A stretch of 64,000 nt of DNA from Bacteroidota bacterium (GCA_023397505.1 JAEWUC010000005.1:496001-560000); one strand, 5' to 3'. Shown: positions 25,383-34,741, numbered from the stretch's first letter. Notes: a model not told the origin generated them from the sequence alone. Numbers and translations are program-made.

Positions 25383-26003
25383 TTATGTTTTTACCAAATC
25401 GGAAATTATTTCCATTGTATATTCAGCGTCAGCAGGGTTGAATAATTCATTAATTGTCTTGATCGCTTTTTTGCTGTATGTATTCACACAAATTTTACCT
25501 GCTTTTAAAAATGCGTCAACAGATTTTTTCCCATCGTTCATACTTTGCATAAAAACCAGATCAAGATTCTTGATTCCCGCATCGTTAATAACGTTTGTCA
25601 AATAATCATTAAGCCATTCATTTAATACGCCCATGATTATAAATAATTTATAATTTTTGTTTTGAAATTCGAGAAGCACTTTACAAAGCCGCCAAGTGTT
25701 CTCGATACATTTTTTAATTTCCTTTGAGACCACGGCGTTCTTCTCGCTGCAGATACAGTTATAAATAATATCGGAATTGTTAAACGCGAAACCAAGATCG
25801 TGTGAGAAAGTCAACCGCTTATTAATAAGATTCCGCAAGATCAGCAATTCAAGTTCTGCTTCCTCTTTTGATACTATTCCCTTATTAAGCTGTGCAAGTT
25901 TTTCCTTTCTATCGTCGGTGCAAATAATGTTGTGGCCGAGTTCTGCAAGGTTAATTGCAACCAATAAAGAATTTACATCCGTTCCAACTACAGTTATTGT
26001 CAT
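25383..26003 (-). CDS. Orphan half-length UDP-glucose/GDP-mannose dehydrogenase-like protein
   Basis: 206 residues that follow the N-terminal half of UDP-glucose 6-dehydrogenases: ITVVGTDVNSLLVAINLAEL, GHNIICTDDRKEKLAQLNKG, IVSKEEAELELLILRNLINK and RLTFSHDLGFAFNNSDIIYN, corresponding to VIGxGYVG, G..V...D....K...L..G, EPGLEEL and RL..T.D...A...SD. The dimer domain and the substrate domain with its catalytic Cys (in full enzymes of about 440 residues) are absent. The glycine loop GTGYVG is replaced by GTDVNS, so NAD binding is doubtful. There is no ribosome site. It could be a decaying gene that stayed open or a protein with a new role; a full enzyme was not seen elsewhere in the window. Confidence 0.65.
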   Translation of the reverse strand: MTITVVGTDVNSLLVAINLAELGHNIICTDDRKEKLAQLNKGIVSKEEAELELLILRNLINKRLTFSHDLGFAFNNSDIIYNCICSEKNAVVSKEIKKCIENTWRLCKVLLEFQNKNYKLFIIMGVLNEWLNDYLTNVINDAGIKNLDLVFMQSMNDGKKSVDAFLKAGKICVNTYSKKAIKTINELFNPADAEYTMEIISDLVKT

Positions 26004-27220
26004 TTATATTTTATAGATAGTGGTTATAATTTTGATTGGAGTGGATAATGCTGCAATTATGGAGAATTATTAAGGTAAAAATATTGTTTAAATACAGCTC
26101 CGCTACTGTCACTCACATTGACTTTTGGGAGAGAATGCTTTTGAATTTGCCCTCGGTGGATATAATTATGATGCAGGTCAGTAGAATAAATAAACACCGC
26201 CCTCACAGTGATTTTAAGAATAAAACTACCACATCAATAAAACAGTATCCTGAACAACCGAAATTACTAATTTACTTAGTAGTCCGAAGATAATACTTTT
26301 TGAAAAGTGAATACTAAGTTTGTTAAAAAAAAATCATCAAATTAATTTTGTTTTCACATTAAACTTTAAATCAATAGAAATGACCATTTGTTTATTCAAC
26401 ATCAACAAATATGAAATTAGAAGTATCAGAACTTTTTATTAACCTGTATTATATGTAAGCATTTACTGCATATATTAGATCAACTGCATTAAATATTTCA
26501 TTCATTCTAAACGAAGGGTTTGCAACCTTCCGCTTTTCCACAAATAAAATTGTGTTTGTACAAAACAAACATTATTACAAGATATACTCGACATCAATTA
26601 TAGAATAAAACGAATTGTGTTCAGGTCTAATCTTTACGAATTGTTTTTTGTAGAATGATATTCATATGACCTTCCCGATCAGTATTGGCTAATCTGCCTG
26701 GTATTGGAATAATTGCGCTGCTATATATAAAGAAATATTTCATTTTAACACGGCGAAAAAGAAAATATGCCGTGCAATAAAAAGCCCCACGTTAAGCGTT
26801 TATTCTAATCACTGTCTTAATAAAGAAAAAGATTAATAGAATAATTGCCGATGCTAAAATACTACATGATATCGATATTGGCAATATTATTCTTATTAAA
26901 TTATGGTTAACAATAGTATTTTTTTGTTTTTTTAACCATCATATCAATTTTACCTAATTATTTTAGGTCAACCCGCAATTTCACGATTTCATATTTCTGT
27001 TTTACACATTAATTAACATCAAAAAGAATTTTGAAGTAAATCATCCATTCCTATCTAAATAAATTTTGGAAATCATCGATAATAACCCAAGGATTGATTT
27101 ATAAACAAAGGAGCGGGTGCTTCTTAAAAAATAAATAAACATAACATAGCAGCGCTTACCAACGGACTTTATTAAGAATTCAGGCAAGGAAGCTTGAAGC
27201 CGCGTACATGGAGGTAAACA
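26004..27220. other. 1.2-kb region without a supported gene
   Basis: Very AT-rich. The only longer frame (26036-26293, plus) has no ribosome site and no family features. The final 130 bases before the beta-propeller gene contain short GC-richer words (GGAGCGGGTGCTTCTT, AGCTTGAAGCCGCG) that could form a leader structure for that gene, but I could not match a known riboswitch. The promoters for the genes on both sides should lie here. Confidence 0.4.
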
Positions 27221-28441
27221 ATGAGAAGATTAAATATTCTTCCATATATAATCATACTCACATTTTGGATATCCAATAATTACGGTCAATGGATTCAAAC
27301 GACCGGTTCATCGGGAACTATAGTAGGTTGTTTTACGGAAAAAGACAGTTACTTATTTGCCGGAACATTGGGATACGGGATCTACCGTTCTTCCGATAAC
27401 GGTCTTAATTGGATTCCGGTAAATACAGGGATAAACTATAAAAGTGTTTGGGCTTTAACAACAACCGGCGATAAACTTTTCGCGGGAACAATCGGCGGAG
27501 GAGTTTATGTATCCAACAATAACGGTCAAAGCTGGTTGCAGACAAACAGCGGTCTCGAAAATTTAAGCATCTGGTCGCTTGCGGGCGGTAATTCATTTTT
27601 GTTGGCAGGCACGGGCGGAGGCGGAGTTTATATTTCACTCGATAACGGTGAGAATTGGACATCTGCCAATAATGGCATAACAGATAACTATATACTTTCT
27701 TTAGCCGTATTTGGAAATAATATTTTTGCCGCGACCGGAAGCGGAATATTCCGTTCAACTGATTTGGGAAAAAATTGGACAAGTGTTAATAAAGGTTTAA
27801 GCAACATATATGTTTGGCCCCTTGCCGTAAGCGGAACAAAAATTTTCGCGGGAACGCGCGGCAGCGGGGTATTTTACTCAACCGATAAAGGGGATAATTG
27901 GAAACCGATTAACAACGGGTTGACAAATCAAAGCATTTGGTCTTTGGCAATTGAGGGTAAAAATTTATTTGTAGGTACAGACGGCGGCGGAAGTTTTTAT
28001 TCGTCGGACGAAGGCATGAATTGGCTTCCGTTAAACAAAGGATTGAACGACAACAGCGTCCGTGCATTAACAATCAGCAACGATATTGTGTTTGCAGGAA
28101 CCAATAACGGCAGCTACAAATATTCACTTTCGCAATTAGTAACAAGTGCAGAAGATATTAATACAATTCCCGACGGTTTTTCTCTTGATCAAAATTATCC
28201 TAACCCTTTTAATCCCGAAACCGTTATCGGCTACAGTCTGCCTGCCGCAGGATATGTATCGTTAAAAATTTATGATATTCTCGGAAATGAAATTGCAACT
28301 TTAGTAAATGAATATAGACAGCCTGGGAATTACAGTGTAAAGTTTAGAGCACAGGGTGTTGAACTTTCAAGCGGAATATATATATATCGTTTAACCGCCG
28401 GCGGATTCGTCCAAACAAAAAAAATGATATTGATGAAATAA
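27221..28441 (+). CDS. Secreted beta-propeller protein with T9SS sorting domain
   Basis: A 406-residue exported protein. A signal peptide (residues 1-22, RRLNILPYIIILTFWISNNY then GQW) is followed by seven or so repeats of about 40 residues of the form LFAGT.G.GVY.S.D.G.NW....GL....I.SLA, the BNR/Ycf48-like sialidase-type propeller. Residues 320-406 are a T9SS type-A sorting domain: FSLDQNYPNPFNPETVIGYS, SLKIYDILGNEIATLVN, GIYIYRLTAGGFVQTKKMIL. It would be carried across the outer membrane and bound to the surface. A GGAGG ribosome site is present. Function of the propeller is unknown. Confidence 0.93.
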   Translation: MRRLNILPYIIILTFWISNNYGQWIQTTGSSGTIVGCFTEKDSYLFAGTLGYGIYRSSDNGLNWIPVNTGINYKSVWALTTTGDKLFAGTIGGGVYVSNNNGQSWLQTNSGLENLSIWSLAGGNSFLLAGTGGGGVYISLDNGENWTSANNGITDNYILSLAVFGNNIFAATGSGIFRSTDLGKNWTSVNKGLSNIYVWPLAVSGTKIFAGTRGSGVFYSTDKGDNWKPINNGLTNQSIWSLAIEGKNLFVGTDGGGSFYSSDEGMNWLPLNKGLNDNSVRALTISNDIVFAGTNNGSYKYSLSQLVTSAEDINTIPDGFSLDQNYPNPFNPETVIGYSLPAAGYVSLKIYDILGNEIATLVNEYRQPGNYSVKFRAQGVELSSGIYIYRLTAGGFVQTKKMILMK

Positions 28442-28522
28442 GAAGCATAATAGGTATTTGTAATACTGCGCTTGTTTGCCTACAGTCTTTATGGCGGGAG
28501 AGTAAAGCGGGTCGAAGGTGAT

Positions 28523-28622
28523 TGTCATGCCGGACTTGATCCGGCATCCAGAGAAAAGTAATGATTGGATTTCAGTTTCTCGCCTCGCTCACGTGAAAGC
28601 GAAGCGGAACACCGGAATGACA
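28523..28622. repeat. 100-base element with terminal inverted repeats
   Basis: Begins TGTCATGCCGG and ends CCGGAATGACA, an 11-base inverted repeat with one mismatch. Just inside the left end is the palindrome GCCGGACTTGATCCGGC. Elements of this TGTCATGCCGG type are widespread intergenic repeats in bacteria. Non-coding. Confidence 0.6.
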
Positions 28623-28862
28623 TGCAAAACAAAGTTTAACTTACCACCGTAGAATATGAAAGCCTTCTTTGGCATTATTAAAAACAAAGTTATTATTTGC
28701 ATTGTCTTTATTCTTCAAAACAATCTTTACTCATCACTCTTATACAATCCAGATTATTGCAGTTAAACTTTTCGCCGATAATATCGATAATCTTAATAGA
28801 AAACCGTATGACTGAATTAAACGCTAAACGGAATTAATAATTTTTTGGAAACTTATAATAAA

Positions 28863-29279
28863 ATGAAAAGAAATATTTTTATAATAATTATATCAGTTGT
28901 ACTTATTGCCGGATGCAAGAATAATGTTGATGTTACCGAAACACCTTTTGAAGTGAGTTATTCCGGGCAATATCAAAATGTGTTTTATAACGACGGTACT
29001 ACAGAACCGGAAGTAACAATAGTAATTTTGCAGGACGAATCGGAGCTTTCGGGTGTTGGATTCTTTAACGGGATATCATTCAACTTTACTGGGAAATTGA
29101 ATGATAATCATGCAGTGCTGTCATTCGATTTATTAAACACAAACTACGGTAATATAAAGGGCTGCTATATCGACGGCTTCTTCGGATCAGACAATTCATT
29201 TTCCGGCGGTTATACATTATCACCCGAATTCGGCACACAAAAAATTAGATTTAAGTATGTCGGCAAAGTAAATTATTAA
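28863..29279 (+). CDS. Small lipoprotein of unknown function
   Basis: 138 residues from the ATG at 28863; the frame runs up to a TTG at 28845 but the ATG puts the signal peptide in the right place. KRNIFIIIISVVLIAGCKNN has a lipobox (LIAGC) with lipidated Cys at about residue 18. The rest is beta-rich and acidic (VSYSGQYQNVFYNDGTTEPE, FFGSDNSFSGGYTLSPEFGT), like a small beta-sandwich. No recognised domain. No strong ribosome site. Confidence 0.8.
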   Translation: MKRNIFIIIISVVLIAGCKNNVDVTETPFEVSYSGQYQNVFYNDGTTEPEVTIVILQDESELSGVGFFNGISFNFTGKLNDNHAVLSFDLLNTNYGNIKGCYIDGFFGSDNSFSGGYTLSPEFGTQKIRFKYVGKVNY

Positions 29280-29331
29280 TTACATTGCCGAAGCAAAGCG
29301 AAACAATATTTAGTCAATAACCTCTTATGTA

Positions 29332-29368
29332 ATTCCGGCTTCGCGCGAGCGAGGCGAGAAGCCGGAAT
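29332..29368. terminator. Hairpin between convergent genes
   Basis: ATTCCGGCTTC and GAAGCCGGAAT form a perfect 11-base stem around a loop of 15 bases, between the lipoprotein and cytochrome-porin genes which converge here. There is no long T-run, so it may act as a two-way terminator or be a REP-like repeat. Confidence 0.45.
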
Positions 29369-29374
29369 CTATTA

Positions 29375-30547
29375 TTAAAACGCCGAAATTACGCCAACAG
29401 CAAATTGTCCGTATTCCTTTTCAAAATTATATGTGTACTCACCTACTAGACGTATATTTCTTTTTAATACATGACCTAGACTTAACGATGCGGTATTGTA
29501 ATCAAGCACATCGAAATCGGAATCAACAAAGTTATACAATGCAACGCCGTACCATTTGCTTTCATCTCCGAGAGGAGTATAAATCAATTCGCCGAACATT
29601 CCTTTTGTTTTATAATCCTTTTCCCAAAAGCCGGGTCTGTCATCTTTTCTCATAGCGTATTGAAAATTAAATTCAAGTTTATCTTTTAGATTTATCGTTA
29701 CATCCGGTCCCCACATATTAAACGAATTGGTAAACCTGCGCGATAAGTTATCTTCAAGATTTTCTTTACCAAAATAACCGAAAGCGCCGATACGCAATCC
29801 TTCAACAACATCCTGCGAAACCCTGGCAAAAACATTTTTGTATTTATCGTCGTCGAAAATTCGAAAACTGTTTGCCGTTCCAATACCAGTTCCGTTTAAT
29901 AGTTCAACAATAACATCTGTCCCGGTTTCAAATCCATAAGTAAGCATTATACCTCTATCGTAAGTAAGATTAGCGCGCGAGTTACCAGGGGTCGAACGGT
30001 AAATTTGATAATCCTCGAATGTTAATCTTAATTCTCTTTTAAACAGAGGATCGGAAACCTGGAATTGCCCCACATATAAATCCAATTCTGTATCAAATAA
30101 ATTATTAAACATTATAAACGCATCTTCAACACCGGCAACTTCGCCTCGTTCGCTGAAGAAAAAATAGAAGTAGTAGGCAACATCTTTTGTTAATGCCCCG
30201 CCCGACAGTAATTTTAACAAATACGGTGCGCTGAAATCGAAGCGTTCCGATTTCTGATGATTATAAGTTGTGTATCCTTCCAGTCGGATTGCAAGAGGAA
30301 TATCTCGGATAAGAGATAATTCAGGGTCGCCTGTTTCAACATAATATCTCGGTGCATCTTTATCTGCTAAAGCAAATCCGTTGCCCGCAAATTCATCGCC
30401 GTAAGCTTTTAGTTTTGGGAATGGCGAATGACATGTTTGACAGCTCATATTATATTTACGCCCGAATGCAGGGATAGCGCTTGTAATTTCTGTGCAGATT
30501 AAGAGCAAGAATAAGATCAAGAGCAAGAGTGCAAATACTTTTTTCAT
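29375..30547 (-). CDS. Single-heme cytochrome fused to a probable outer-membrane barrel (Cyc2-like)
   Basis: 390 residues. After a signal peptide (residues 1-24) comes IPAFGRKYNMSCQTCHSPFP with one CxxCH heme site (Cys36, Cys39, His40), then LKAYGDEFAGNGFAL. The remaining 330 residues alternate short amphipathic strands and turns (IPLAIRLEGYTTYNHQ, KDVAYYFYFFFSERGEV, GLRIGAFGYFGKEN, LEFNFQYAMRKD) and end in an aromatic-rich strand (GQFAVGVISAF), as in a beta-barrel. That order and the pattern G...C..CH..P.L..YG..F...G are like the Cyc2 group of fused cytochrome-porins, though this is somewhat shorter. It lies 11 bases after a multiheme cytochrome gene. Fold is inferred; the heme site is plain. 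Confidence 0.72.
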   Translation of the reverse strand: MKKVFALLLLILFLLLICTEITSAIPAFGRKYNMSCQTCHSPFPKLKAYGDEFAGNGFALADKDAPRYYVETGDPELSLIRDIPLAIRLEGYTTYNHQKSERFDFSAPYLLKLLSGGALTKDVAYYFYFFFSERGEVAGVEDAFIMFNNLFDTELDLYVGQFQVSDPLFKRELRLTFEDYQIYRSTPGNSRANLTYDRGIMLTYGFETGTDVIVELLNGTGIGTANSFRIFDDDKYKNVFARVSQDVVEGLRIGAFGYFGKENLEDNLSRRFTNSFNMWGPDVTINLKDKLEFNFQYAMRKDDRPGFWEKDYKTKGMFGELIYTPLGDESKWYGVALYNFVDSDFDVLDYNTASLSLGHVLKRNIRLVGEYTYNFEKEYGQFAVGVISAF

Positions 30548-30558
30548 AACATCACCCC

Positions 30559-31893
30559 TTATGGTAGAATTGTTAATTCAGTTGAATGTTCATTTACTTT
30601 AACAATCTGCGATTCGCTTTCCGGAACTCCGAGAAAATCCGCAACCGGTTTAACAAGTAATTGATAATTTAAAACCGCGGTTACTTTTAATTTACCCGGC
30701 GCAGCATTATCCGGAATATTAAAAGTGAGAGTTTCGATTTTTGTTTCGCGCGGACCTATCCTGTAGTCAACTCCTTGTGAAGCAGTATTCCATTGTTGGA
30801 TTGTCATTCTGCCTTGCGGGTCGAAATACGGCATTCTAAAAATTCTATCGCCTATTGGTATTCCATCCCGCTGTACTCCTTTAAAATTCGGATCATTTAA
30901 AGCAATGCCCATATCTTGATAAGCTAAAACATTGCCGCCAATTGTATATTCTTCTCCTACAAAACCTTTTTTGTCAATAGGTAAATGATAAACATTTCCT
31001 TTAGAATCAACTGCTTCAACATGCATCCACACTATTCTATCTTCAACCGAACCTGATGGAAATTTATGACCGGTCTTTTGATTGAACAGCGCAACAGTAA
31101 ACTTAACTGTTTCGCCCGGTTCAGCTTCGCGGATGTCGGGATGAATTCTTAATTCAATTACGCCTTTAACTTTTCCCGGATCGTGAGCGCCGTGGAATAA
31201 ATGAAGTTTTGCATCGGGATATTTAACGCCCATCGATGCTGTTTTAAATTCAGCTTTTGTCATGTGGCAGTCCTGGCATTGAACTCCTTCTTTATAATAC
31301 GGTCCCTCCTTCCACTCAAGATGAGTTGATTTAACCCAAACATCATAAGGACTTTTTTCATTATGACAGATGCCGCAGAAGTCTCCCGTCCTCATCAAAG
31401 GATTGATTTCAATTTCATGCGCGGGCGATAAGATTTCTCCTTTGCGCGTAGAATATTTTGTTTTACCGGGTTTCATTACATAATTAAAATTGAATGGTGT
31501 ATCTCCGGTAAAACCAGTAATGCTGTGGCAAACTTCGCAAGATACGGATTCATTAGCGCGGGAATTTTTACTTGGCAACGGAGGAGGCACATCACCGGAA
31601 ACATAAGACATTGGTGCATGACACCCGTTGCAGCCTGTCTTTACCTCCGCAACCTTTTCATCTTTTTCAGCGTGCGGGACGGCTAATTTGAAATATTCTA
31701 TTTCATCCCATTCATGCGTATATGCTTGCGACATCATTGCCTGTTTCCATTGCTGATAAAAATCGGTATGGCACGACGACCCGCAATACTGTGGAGTTTT
31801 GAAATCATCATATTTTAATGTACCAAGCCCGGTCTGAGCTTTAATTGAAATTGTTATGAGTAAGATTAAAAGAAGTGATTTATAAATTTTCAT
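30559..31893 (-). CDS. Multiheme c-type cytochrome
   Basis: 444 residues from the ATG at 31893, chosen for GGAGGATAGT just upstream. A signal peptide (KIYKSLLLILLITISIKAQ) is followed by four canonical heme sites (CNGCH, CEVCH, CGICH, CQDCH) and, first of all, YCGSSCHTDFYQQW, where three residues separate the cysteines (CxxxCH). The second half is a beta domain (ELRIHPDIREAEPGETVKFT, VALFNQKTGHKFPSG) with GHKFPSG, which in the cytochrome c554/NrfA-like family supplies a heme ligand region. Exported, probably periplasmic, and by position the electron partner of the fused cytochrome-barrel protein. Substrate unknown. Confidence 0.88.
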   Translation of the reverse strand: MKIYKSLLLILLITISIKAQTGLGTLKYDDFKTPQYCGSSCHTDFYQQWKQAMMSQAYTHEWDEIEYFKLAVPHAEKDEKVAEVKTGCNGCHAPMSYVSGDVPPPLPSKNSRANESVSCEVCHSITGFTGDTPFNFNYVMKPGKTKYSTRKGEILSPAHEIEINPLMRTGDFCGICHNEKSPYDVWVKSTHLEWKEGPYYKEGVQCQDCHMTKAEFKTASMGVKYPDAKLHLFHGAHDPGKVKGVIELRIHPDIREAEPGETVKFTVALFNQKTGHKFPSGSVEDRIVWMHVEAVDSKGNVYHLPIDKKGFVGEEYTIGGNVLAYQDMGIALNDPNFKGVQRDGIPIGDRIFRMPYFDPQGRMTIQQWNTASQGVDYRIGPRETKIETLTFNIPDNAAPGKLKVTAVLNYQLLVKPVADFLGVPESESQIVKVNEHSTELTILP

Positions 31894-32026
31894 ACTATCC
31901 TCCATGTTTAGGAAAGATAAACGATTTATGAAATGCGCCGAAAGAAATTAATGAGTTAATTAAAGATTATCAAGTCCTTATTATCCGGTAAAGTATGATA
32001 GGGCCTAGTATTATTAATTGCGAATT

Positions 32027-32485
32027 TTATTTACCGGTAAAGAGCTTCAGAAAAACATCTTTTTCTTTTTCGAGTTGTTTTAGTTTTTCTGCTTCTTCGT
32101 TTTTCTCGAATGACTTTTTTATATCAAGATAAAATTCTTCGGACTTAATTACTTTGCAGCTGTTTGCCCGTGCAAAGTTTTGCAGACTGTGATCTGATGA
32201 AATCAATGTAAGTAATTTAGGGTTTTTCGAACGGTCAATTTCTTCACGAATCAAATGATCGGAACTTCGTTTTTCAGAATAAACAATTTTGCCTTTAGTA
32301 AAATGTAATGTGCTGTTTGGATGTCCGTCAAGGTGGAGAGTCGCTTTAATCTTTTTACCCGCGAAATAATTGTTAAGAAGAACCACCAATCCTTCGCGGC
32401 TTCCCTGTTTATCTTTTGATTGTAATTCTTTCAAAGGTTTAATTTTACCGATAAGATTATTTCCATCTATTATAAAATGAATCAT
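32027..32485 (-). CDS. NYN/YacP-like PIN-fold protein
   Basis: 152 residues: MIHFIIDGNNLIGKI at the start is the DGxN motif of the NYN/YacP family, EGLVVLLNNYFAGKKIKATL and HLDGHPNSTLHFTKGKIVYS follow, then SSDHLIREEIDRSKNPKLLT, LISSDHSLQNFARANSCKVI with the conserved D of SSD. These are RNA nuclease-like proteins (YacP/Rae1 cuts ribosome-bound mRNA). The C-terminal 30 residues are a charged helix. GGA precedes the ATG. It follows the metallopeptidase gene by 32 bases. Confidence 0.85.
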   Translation of the reverse strand: MIHFIIDGNNLIGKIKPLKELQSKDKQGSREGLVVLLNNYFAGKKIKATLHLDGHPNSTLHFTKGKIVYSEKRSSDHLIREEIDRSKNPKLLTLISSDHSLQNFARANSCKVIKSEEFYLDIKKSFEKNEEAEKLKQLEKEKDVFLKLFTGK

Positions 32486-32517
32486 CTTGATTCCAAATTT
32501 TTATTACAAGTTTTCAT

Positions 32518-33231
32518 CTAATAAATCGAAACACGGTAATTTTTTAATTCCTTGTCTAATTGCTTTGCATTGCCGGTTAACGAATCCAATAAATTCCAGA
32601 ATCTTTTACCATGATTTAATTCAACCGTGTGGGCAAGTTCGTGAAGAATTACATAATCAATTAAATGATCAGGCAGTCTCATCAGGTGAATATTAAGATT
32701 AATGTTTTTTCTTCGCGAGCAGCTTCCCCATCTCGATTTAACATTTTTCACAGAAACATTTTGATAAGTCAACCCGGATTTTTCAGCAAGTTCTTTCACT
32801 CTTAAAGGCAAATATTCTTTTGCCTCAATTTTGAATGCGCGTTCAATCCCTTTTCTAATTTCCGATTGGATTACTTCAGATTCCACACTTAACTGCGACG
32901 GATAATTTATAATTATTTTTCCATCTTGCACTCGTACCGAAACTTTTTCCGTTTCATTCCTTTTCAGAATAAGTTTGTGAAATCTTGTTTGATACGTTTC
33001 CTCATCATTAAATATTGTATGATTTCTTTCCAATTCCCTCGCTTTGCCGAGATGTTTTATTACCCAATCTTTCTTGTGTACGACAACTTTTTCAGCTTCA
33101 TTATAACTAACAAAAAAAGGTAAAGTAACCTTCACTCCTTTCAAGGGACGCACGGAAATACTGATATTCTTTGCCCTTTTGCTTTTAACCAAATTTATCT
33201 TGCCAATATTATCAATTATTATTTCGCGCAT
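32518..33231 (-). CDS. YgjP/SprT-like metallopeptidase (DUF45)
   Basis: 237 residues with the DUF45 plan: a beta-rich N terminus (SISVRPLKGVKVTLPFFVSY), a helical linker, then SVKNVKSRWGSCSRRKNINL and the zinc site YVILHELAHTVELNHGKRFW (HExxH at about 195-199, third ligand His in the LNHG...W segment). Related proteins associate with restriction systems or occur alone, as here; substrate unknown. Confidence 0.88.
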   Translation of the reverse strand: MREIIIDNIGKINLVKSKRAKNISISVRPLKGVKVTLPFFVSYNEAEKVVVHKKDWVIKHLGKARELERNHTIFNDEETYQTRFHKLILKRNETEKVSVRVQDGKIIINYPSQLSVESEVIQSEIRKGIERAFKIEAKEYLPLRVKELAEKSGLTYQNVSVKNVKSRWGSCSRRKNINLNIHLMRLPDHLIDYVILHELAHTVELNHGKRFWNLLDSLTGNAKQLDKELKNYRVSIY

Positions 33232-33325
33232 ATTTTTCTTTCCAATATAGAAGGCGCTGTAATGTTGTATAAAAATTTTTACGCTTCTGCTAAAACATAT
33301 TTCTTTTAATTAGTAAATTAACCCA

Positions 33326-33440
33326 TGTGTGAATTAATGTTTAGGAAAAAAATACGCGGATACAATATGAATATTTATGATTAATATAGACTCATCTTTA
33401 TTAAGCAATCATAAAAACTTAACTCGCTAAAGATATAAGT
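33326..33440. repeat. Dispersed intergenic repeat, copy B
   Basis: Collinear with 6002-6115: TGTGTGAATTAAT, TATTTATGATTA, ATCATAAAAA, CGCTAAAGA. It marks the boundary between the housekeeping-like genes and the xylan locus. Confidence 0.45.
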
Positions 33441-33496
33441 CCATTTGAGCTAATCAATGTATTTTAATTTGTCTTGATGAAACAGGATTAAGTCAA

Positions 33497-34741
33497 TTAC
33501 TTGCTTAAAAGTTTTAATACCTCATCACCCGCCATTAAAATAGTACCAACACCATGCACATCATTCAACGGTGAGGGACGTTTGTAGTAATAAACCAAGT
33601 CGTCGCTTGTAACAGTACCGGTGCAGACTCCTTCGATTTTTCCGTCGGATAAAATTTTTGTCATTACACCTTCCCATCCGCGCAATGCAATAGAAGTGTA
33701 ACGTTGTTTAATGTATCCTTTGTTTACTGCACGGGCAATAGAATATGTGAACATTGCGCTGCACGACGTTTCATGATACGAATCATTTTTATCGAGAAGC
33801 TGATGCCACAAACCGTTTTCGGATTGATAACGTGAAATTCCCAATATATGATTTTGAAGAAGTGTGATTAATTCATTTCTCTTCGGATGATTTTTCGGAA
33901 TCCTATCGAGCAACTCAACCTGCGCAACCATTGCCCAGCCGTTGGCTCTTCCCCACAAGGCAACATTTGTTTTATTAACATCGGAATACCAGCAGTGATG
34001 CATTGCGCCGGCATTTTCATCAAATAAGTATTTATGAAAATTAATTACCTGGTTTGCGGCATCGTCAAAATATTTTTTTTGTCCCGTCATTTCACCCATT
34101 CTGCATAGGAACGATAACCCCATATATAAATCATCCGCCCATAGCGTCCACTTTACCGGGAAGTGACGTACGAAAGTTTTGTCCTTCATCCTGGTTTGTT
34201 CTTTAGAAATGTGATTTGCAGAATGTTCAATATAGTCTTTATAACGCGGCTGCTGATCAAAAGCATAAACTTCAATAATGCTCGCGCCCATTGCGCCGCA
34301 GTCGTCCAACTCTTCCGTAATAAATCTTTGCGCGTACGGATAATTCCATTTGCCTTCGTTGTTATAATTTTTTTCGAAGTATTTATAATTATCAAAGCTG
34401 AACGCAACATTTTTTCTTGCGAATTCTTTGTACTTTGGTTCATCAATTGTTTCGGCAAGATTTATCATCGCAATGTTAAGAACACCGTTCCAATAACGCC
34501 ATTCGTTGTAAGCGCTTTCGGGAATTAGTTGAGAACCGGAGGGTACATTTTCAGTTGAAGAAAATTTTTCTCCGCTTTTCTTATCGACGAACATAAACGT
34601 TGCATCTTTTAAAATCCCATCCGCAACAAGTTTAAGTTTTTCTGTCGTTAACGAAGCATCCTGCGGAAAAATATCTGAAACAAATATAAAAATAGCCGCC
34701 GCAGTCAAAGCGGTTACTGCTTTGAATTGTTTACTTTTCAT
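33497..34741 (-). CDS. GH88/GH105 unsaturated glucuronyl or rhamnogalacturonyl hydrolase
   Basis: 414 residues from the ATG at 34741 (GAGAGAGCCC upstream; the frame is open 23 codons further but the signal peptide KSKQFKAVTALTAAAIFIFV begins here). An (alpha/alpha)6 barrel is indicated by WRYWNGVLNIAMINLAE, KWTLWADDLYMGLSFLCRMG (catalytic Asp in WADD), GAMHHCWYSDVNKTNVALWG and RANGWAMVAQVELLDRIP. The WGR.NGW motif is family-wide. These enzymes hydrate the double bond of unsaturated uronic acids released by lyases. It ends a six-gene run with the corrinoid methyltransferase set, so it may instead act on an unusual or modified uronic acid. Confidence 0.88.
   Translation of the reverse strand: MKSKQFKAVTALTAAAIFIFVSDIFPQDASLTTEKLKLVADGILKDATFMFVDKKSGEKFSSTENVPSGSQLIPESAYNEWRYWNGVLNIAMINLAETIDEPKYKEFARKNVAFSFDNYKYFEKNYNNEGKWNYPYAQRFITEELDDCGAMGASIIEVYAFDQQPRYKDYIEHSANHISKEQTRMKDKTFVRHFPVKWTLWADDLYMGLSFLCRMGEMTGQKKYFDDAANQVINFHKYLFDENAGAMHHCWYSDVNKTNVALWGRANGWAMVAQVELLDRIPKNHPKRNELITLLQNHILGISRYQSENGLWHQLLDKNDSYHETSCSAMFTYSIARAVNKGYIKQRYTSIALRGWEGVMTKILSDGKIEGVCTGTVTSDDLVYYYKRPSPLNDVHGVGTILMAGDEVLKLLSK

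Noticed and set aside
26036..26293. Plus-strand frame of 85 codons
   Set aside because: No ribosome site or recognisable motif; lies in AT-rich DNA where such frames occur by chance.
27100..27220. Riboswitch upstream of the beta-propeller gene
   Set aside because: Some GC-rich paired words exist but no known riboswitch consensus could be matched.
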